A stretch of 64,000 nt of DNA from Rosenbergiella nectarea. Its GTDB lineage: Bacteria; Pseudomonadota; Gammaproteobacteria; Enterobacterales; Enterobacteriaceae. Below the pieces are notes generated by a model. The model was not told the origin of the DNA. It did not search any database and was given only the letters and a program-made list of their open reading frames with translations. Shown piece after piece: positions 61,874 to 64,000 of the stretch. How positions within the stretch are numbered: the first letter of the stretch is position 1; each line of letters starts with the position of its first letter. The position numbers and the translations under genes were made by a program. The stretch covers positions 62,001 to 126,000 of the forward strand of contig NZ_FOGC01000010.1 in the NCBI RefSeq assembly GCF_900111105.1, read 5' to 3'.

Positions 61874-63091
61874 ATGAGTAACCTAACGAATAAACGTATC
61901 CTTGTTGGTGTAAGTGGAGGGATTGCCGCCTACAAAACACCGGACCTAGTACGTCGGTTACGTGATCAAGGTGCTGAGGTACGGGTGATGATGACCCATG
62001 CGGCCGAAGCGTTTATTACCGCGTTAAGCCTACAAGCAGTCAGTGGTTATCCGGTCTCGACTGATTTACTCGACCCTCATGCTGAAGCCGCAATGGGGCA
62101 TATTGAGCTGGCTAAATGGGCAGATTTAGTCATCATCGCTCCTGCCTCCGCGGACCTTATCGCGCGGATTGCACAAGGGATGGCGAATGATATTGTCACC
62201 ACAACCTGTTTAGCCACCGCGGCACCCATCGCTATTGTCCCCGCAATGAACCAGCAAATGTATCGCTCAACATTGACCTCCAGTAATTTGGCCAAACTCC
62301 ACGAACATCATTTTATGGTATGGGGACCTGACCATGGTCATCAAGCCTGTGGCGATGTTGGTCCAGGTCGCATGCTAGATCCCTTGGTCATTGTTGAGCA
62401 CGCGATTGCATGGCACCACACTCAACATGATCTTGCGCATCTTAATATTATGATTACTGCCGGTCCGACTCGAGAAGCGTTGGACCCCGTCCGATATATC
62501 AGTAATAAAAGCTCTGGGAAAATGGGATTTGCTATCGCCCGAGCTGCCGCTTCACGGGGCGCAAAAGTTACCCTTATTAGTGGGCCTGTTGAATTAGCTA
62601 CCCCTCCGGGCACGGTTCGTCGAGACGTTGTCTCCGCTGAAGAGATGCATAATGCCGTGATGGCAGAGATAACCGAGCAACATATTTTTATCGGATGTGC
62701 GGCGGTCGCCGATTACCGTGCGGTGAATATTGCAGTAGAAAAAATAAAAAAAACCGCTGATAACGGTGAAATTACTCTGCAACTTATTAAAAATCCTGAC
62801 ATTGTTGCAGGGGTTGCTGCACTCCCCGCCCCTAAACCTTTTGTAGTGGGATTTGCGGCGGAAACCCAGAATGTGGAAGAATACGCCCAACAAAAAAGAG
62901 AACGTAAAAACCTCGACTTGATTTGTGCCAATAATGTCTCAGGCACGACTCAAGGTTTCGATAGTGATAATAATGCCCTTCACCTTTTCTGGCAGGAGGG
63001 AGAGAAATCGTTACCGTTGTGTAACAAGCAACTCCTTGGCCAGCAATTATTAGACGAGATAGTCAACCTCTATGAAAAAGATCGACATTAA
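61874..63091 (+). CDS. coaBC: CoaBC, phosphopantothenoylcysteine synthetase/decarboxylase
   Basis: This bifunctional enzyme joins cysteine to 4'-phosphopantothenate (CoaB) and decarboxylates the product (CoaC). The 405-residue protein has the FMN-binding start [19 protein letters not shown], catalytic His in [16 protein letters not shown], the Cys in [10 protein letters not shown], then the CoaB part with [18 protein letters not shown] and [11 protein letters not shown]. The ATG at 61874 was preferred over one four codons upstream because GGGA is better spaced. dut overlaps its 3' end by 20 bp. Confidence 0.96.
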   Translation: MSNLTNKRILVGVSGGIAAYKTPDLVRRLRDQGAEVRVMMTHAAEAFITALSLQAVSGYPVSTDLLDPHAEAAMGHIELAKWADLVIIAPASADLIARIAQGMANDIVTTTCLATAAPIAIVPAMNQQMYRSTLTSSNLAKLHEHHFMVWGPDHGHQACGDVGPGRMLDPLVIVEHAIAWHHTQHDLAHLNIMITAGPTREALDPVRYISNKSSGKMGFAIARAAASRGAKVTLISGPVELATPPGTVRRDVVSAEEMHNAVMAEITEQHIFIGCAAVADYRAVNIAVEKIKKTADNGEITLQLIKNPDIVAGVAALPAPKPFVVGFAAETQNVEEYAQQKRERKNLDLICANNVSGTTQGFDSDNNALHLFWQEGEKSLPLCNKQLLGQQLLDEIVNLYEKDRH

Positions 63092-63527
63092 AATTCTTGA
63101 CCCACGTGTAGGTAAAGAATTTCCTTTACCTACCTACGCGACCCCTGGCTCAGCCGGCCTCGACTTACGTGCCTGCACTGATGGACCGATAACCCTTGAT
63201 GCTGGCAGTACCACACTCATCCCTACCGGTCTGGCAATACATGTTGCCGACCCACAGTTGGCGGCCGTCATTCTGCCTCGCTCTGGTTTAGGGCATAAGC
63301 ACGGTATCGTTTTGGGGAATCTCGTTGGTTTGATCGATTCTGATTACCAAGGTCAATTAATGGTGTCTGTGTGGAATCGTAGTGAACAGCCTTTCGTTAT
63401 TGAAGCCGGTGATCGCATTGCACAATTAGTTTTTGTGCCAGTGGTTCAAGCAGAATTTACTCTTGTTGAAGAATTCACGCAGACTGAACGTGGTGAAGGC
63501 GGATTCGGGCACTCTGGTCGTCAGTAA
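63072..63527 (+). CDS. dut: Dut, dUTPase
   Basis: Dut hydrolyses dUTP to dUMP and diphosphate, preventing uracil in DNA and supplying thymidylate synthesis. The 151-residue trimeric enzyme has all five motifs: [35 protein letters not shown] and [10 protein letters not shown]. The start lies inside the coaBC 3' end, indicating coupling. Confidence 0.98.
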   Translation: MKKIDIKILDPRVGKEFPLPTYATPGSAGLDLRACTDGPITLDAGSTTLIPTGLAIHVADPQLAAVILPRSGLGHKHGIVLGNLVGLIDSDYQGQLMVSVWNRSEQPFVIEAGDRIAQLVFVPVVQAEFTLVEEFTQTERGEGGFGHSGRQ

Positions 63528-63558
63528 TATCGCCCCTTTAGGTAACTTATCTCTGAGA

Positions 63559-63578
63559 TAACCCCACCCTTGGGGTTA
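63559..63578 (+). terminator. Hairpin between dut and slmA
   Basis: A seven-base perfect stem TAACCCC/GGGGTTA with a six-base loop. The T-run follows only after about ten bases, so it may be an attenuator or weak terminator. Confidence 0.45.
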
Positions 63579-63608
63579 ATCATTAGGATTTTTAGGACGG
63601 TTAAAGGT

Positions 63609-64000
63609 ATGGCAGAGAAAAAAAGCACGCGGGGCAACCGACGTGAAGAGATCTTACAAGCATTGGCTCATATGTTGGAGTCAGGTGATGGCAGTCAACG
63701 CATCACGACCGCGAAATTAGCCGCGAATGTAGGGGTATCAGAAGCTGCACTTTATCGACACTTTCCTAGTAAAACAAAGATGTTCGATAGCTTAATCGAG
63801 TTTATTGAAGATAGTCTTATCACCCGAATCAACCTGATTCTTAATGATGAAAAAGAAACGTTGCTTCGACTCAAACTCATCGTGCAGCTTATTTTGGGAT
63901 TTGGTGAAAAAAATCCTGGCCTGACGCGTATCATGACTGGCCATGCATTGATGTTCGAACAAGACCGTCTACAAGGTAGGATCAATCAGCTTTTTGAACG
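63609..64000 (+). CDS. slmA: SlmA, nucleoid occlusion factor (cut by the right edge)
   Basis: SlmA is a TetR-family protein that binds specific chromosomal sites and blocks FtsZ assembly over the nucleoid. The visible 130 residues start [19 protein letters not shown] and include the helix-turn-helix [28 protein letters not shown]. The rest lies outside the window. Position after dut is the same as in E. coli. Confidence 0.95.
   Translation, partial: MAEKKSTRGNRREEILQALAHMLESGDGSQRITTAKLAANVGVSEAALYRHFPSKTKMFDSLIEFIEDSLITRINLILNDEKETLLRLKLIVQLILGFGEKNPGLTRIMTGHALMFEQDRLQGRINQLFE

Overview
This window is chromosomal DNA from a gammaproteobacterium of the order Enterobacterales. Almost every protein is close in length and motif content to its Escherichia coli counterpart (ProP, GyrB, MnmE, DnaA, YidC and CpxA are nearly superimposable), and many short E. 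coli gene blocks are kept: ftsE-ftsY/rsmD, dnaA-dnaN-recF-gyrB, rpmH-rnpA-yidD-yidC-mnmE, pstSCAB-phoU, trmL-cysE-gpsA-secB-grxC-yibN, hldD-waaF-waaC, and radC-rpmB-rpmG-mutM-coaD-waaA. Departures from E. coli point, by inference only, to an Erwiniaceae-like or related plant/insect-associated genus: cpxRA directly beside trmL, a ptxS-kguE-ghrB ketogluconate cluster, QueH, and a moderately AT-rich composition. I cannot name the genus from sequence alone.

Layout. 1-3.3 kb: cell division and targeting (ftsX end, ftsE, ftsY with a 27-copy hexanucleotide array), rsmD, yhhL. 3.3-3.6 kb: an orphan microcin-like precursor. 4.1-9.5 kb: tusA, yhhQ, dcrB, proP, hemB, queH. 9.6-11.1 kb: pptA, dnaC, dnaT (primosome). 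11.3-15.8 kb: tag, then the sugar-acid cluster ptxS, kguE, ghrB and the exporter eamA. 16-25 kb: yidQ, yidR, yidA, and gyrB-recF-dnaN-dnaA. 25.4-29.2 kb: rpmH, rnpA, yidD, yidC, mnmE. 29.2-30.6 kb: qmcA and its NfeD partner. 30.7-34.5 kb: a microcin secretion operon (precursor, HlyD-type adaptor, C39-peptidase ABC exporter). 34.7-39.3 kb: the phosphate transport operon with two Pho boxes. 39.5-42.2 kb: the Cpx envelope stress system with a CpxR box. 42.3-48.3 kb: trmL, cysE, gpsA, secB, grxC, yibN, envC, yibQ. 48.4-58.9 kb: LPS inner and outer core genes (hldD, waaF, waaC, waaL, waaZ, waaY, a GT8 transferase, waaP, waaG, waaA). 59-64 kb: coaD, mutM, rpmG, rpmB, radC, coaBC, dut and the start of slmA.

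The most unusual content is a probable class II microcin system. Two short precursors, about 31 kb apart, begin with nearly the same 15-residue leader ending in Gly-Ala, the type cut by C39 peptidase exporters. One precursor heads the exporter operon, from a GTG start after a good ribosome binding site. The other sits alone between yhhL and tusA. No immunity gene can be recognised beside either. The second notable item is an uninterrupted 162-bp array of one hexamer inside the essential gene ftsY, coding for a Glu-Pro rod. Several genes acting on tRNA wobble position 34 (tusA, mnmE, trmL, queH, yhhQ) also lie in the window. No rRNA, tRNA, IS element, prophage or CRISPR array was seen.
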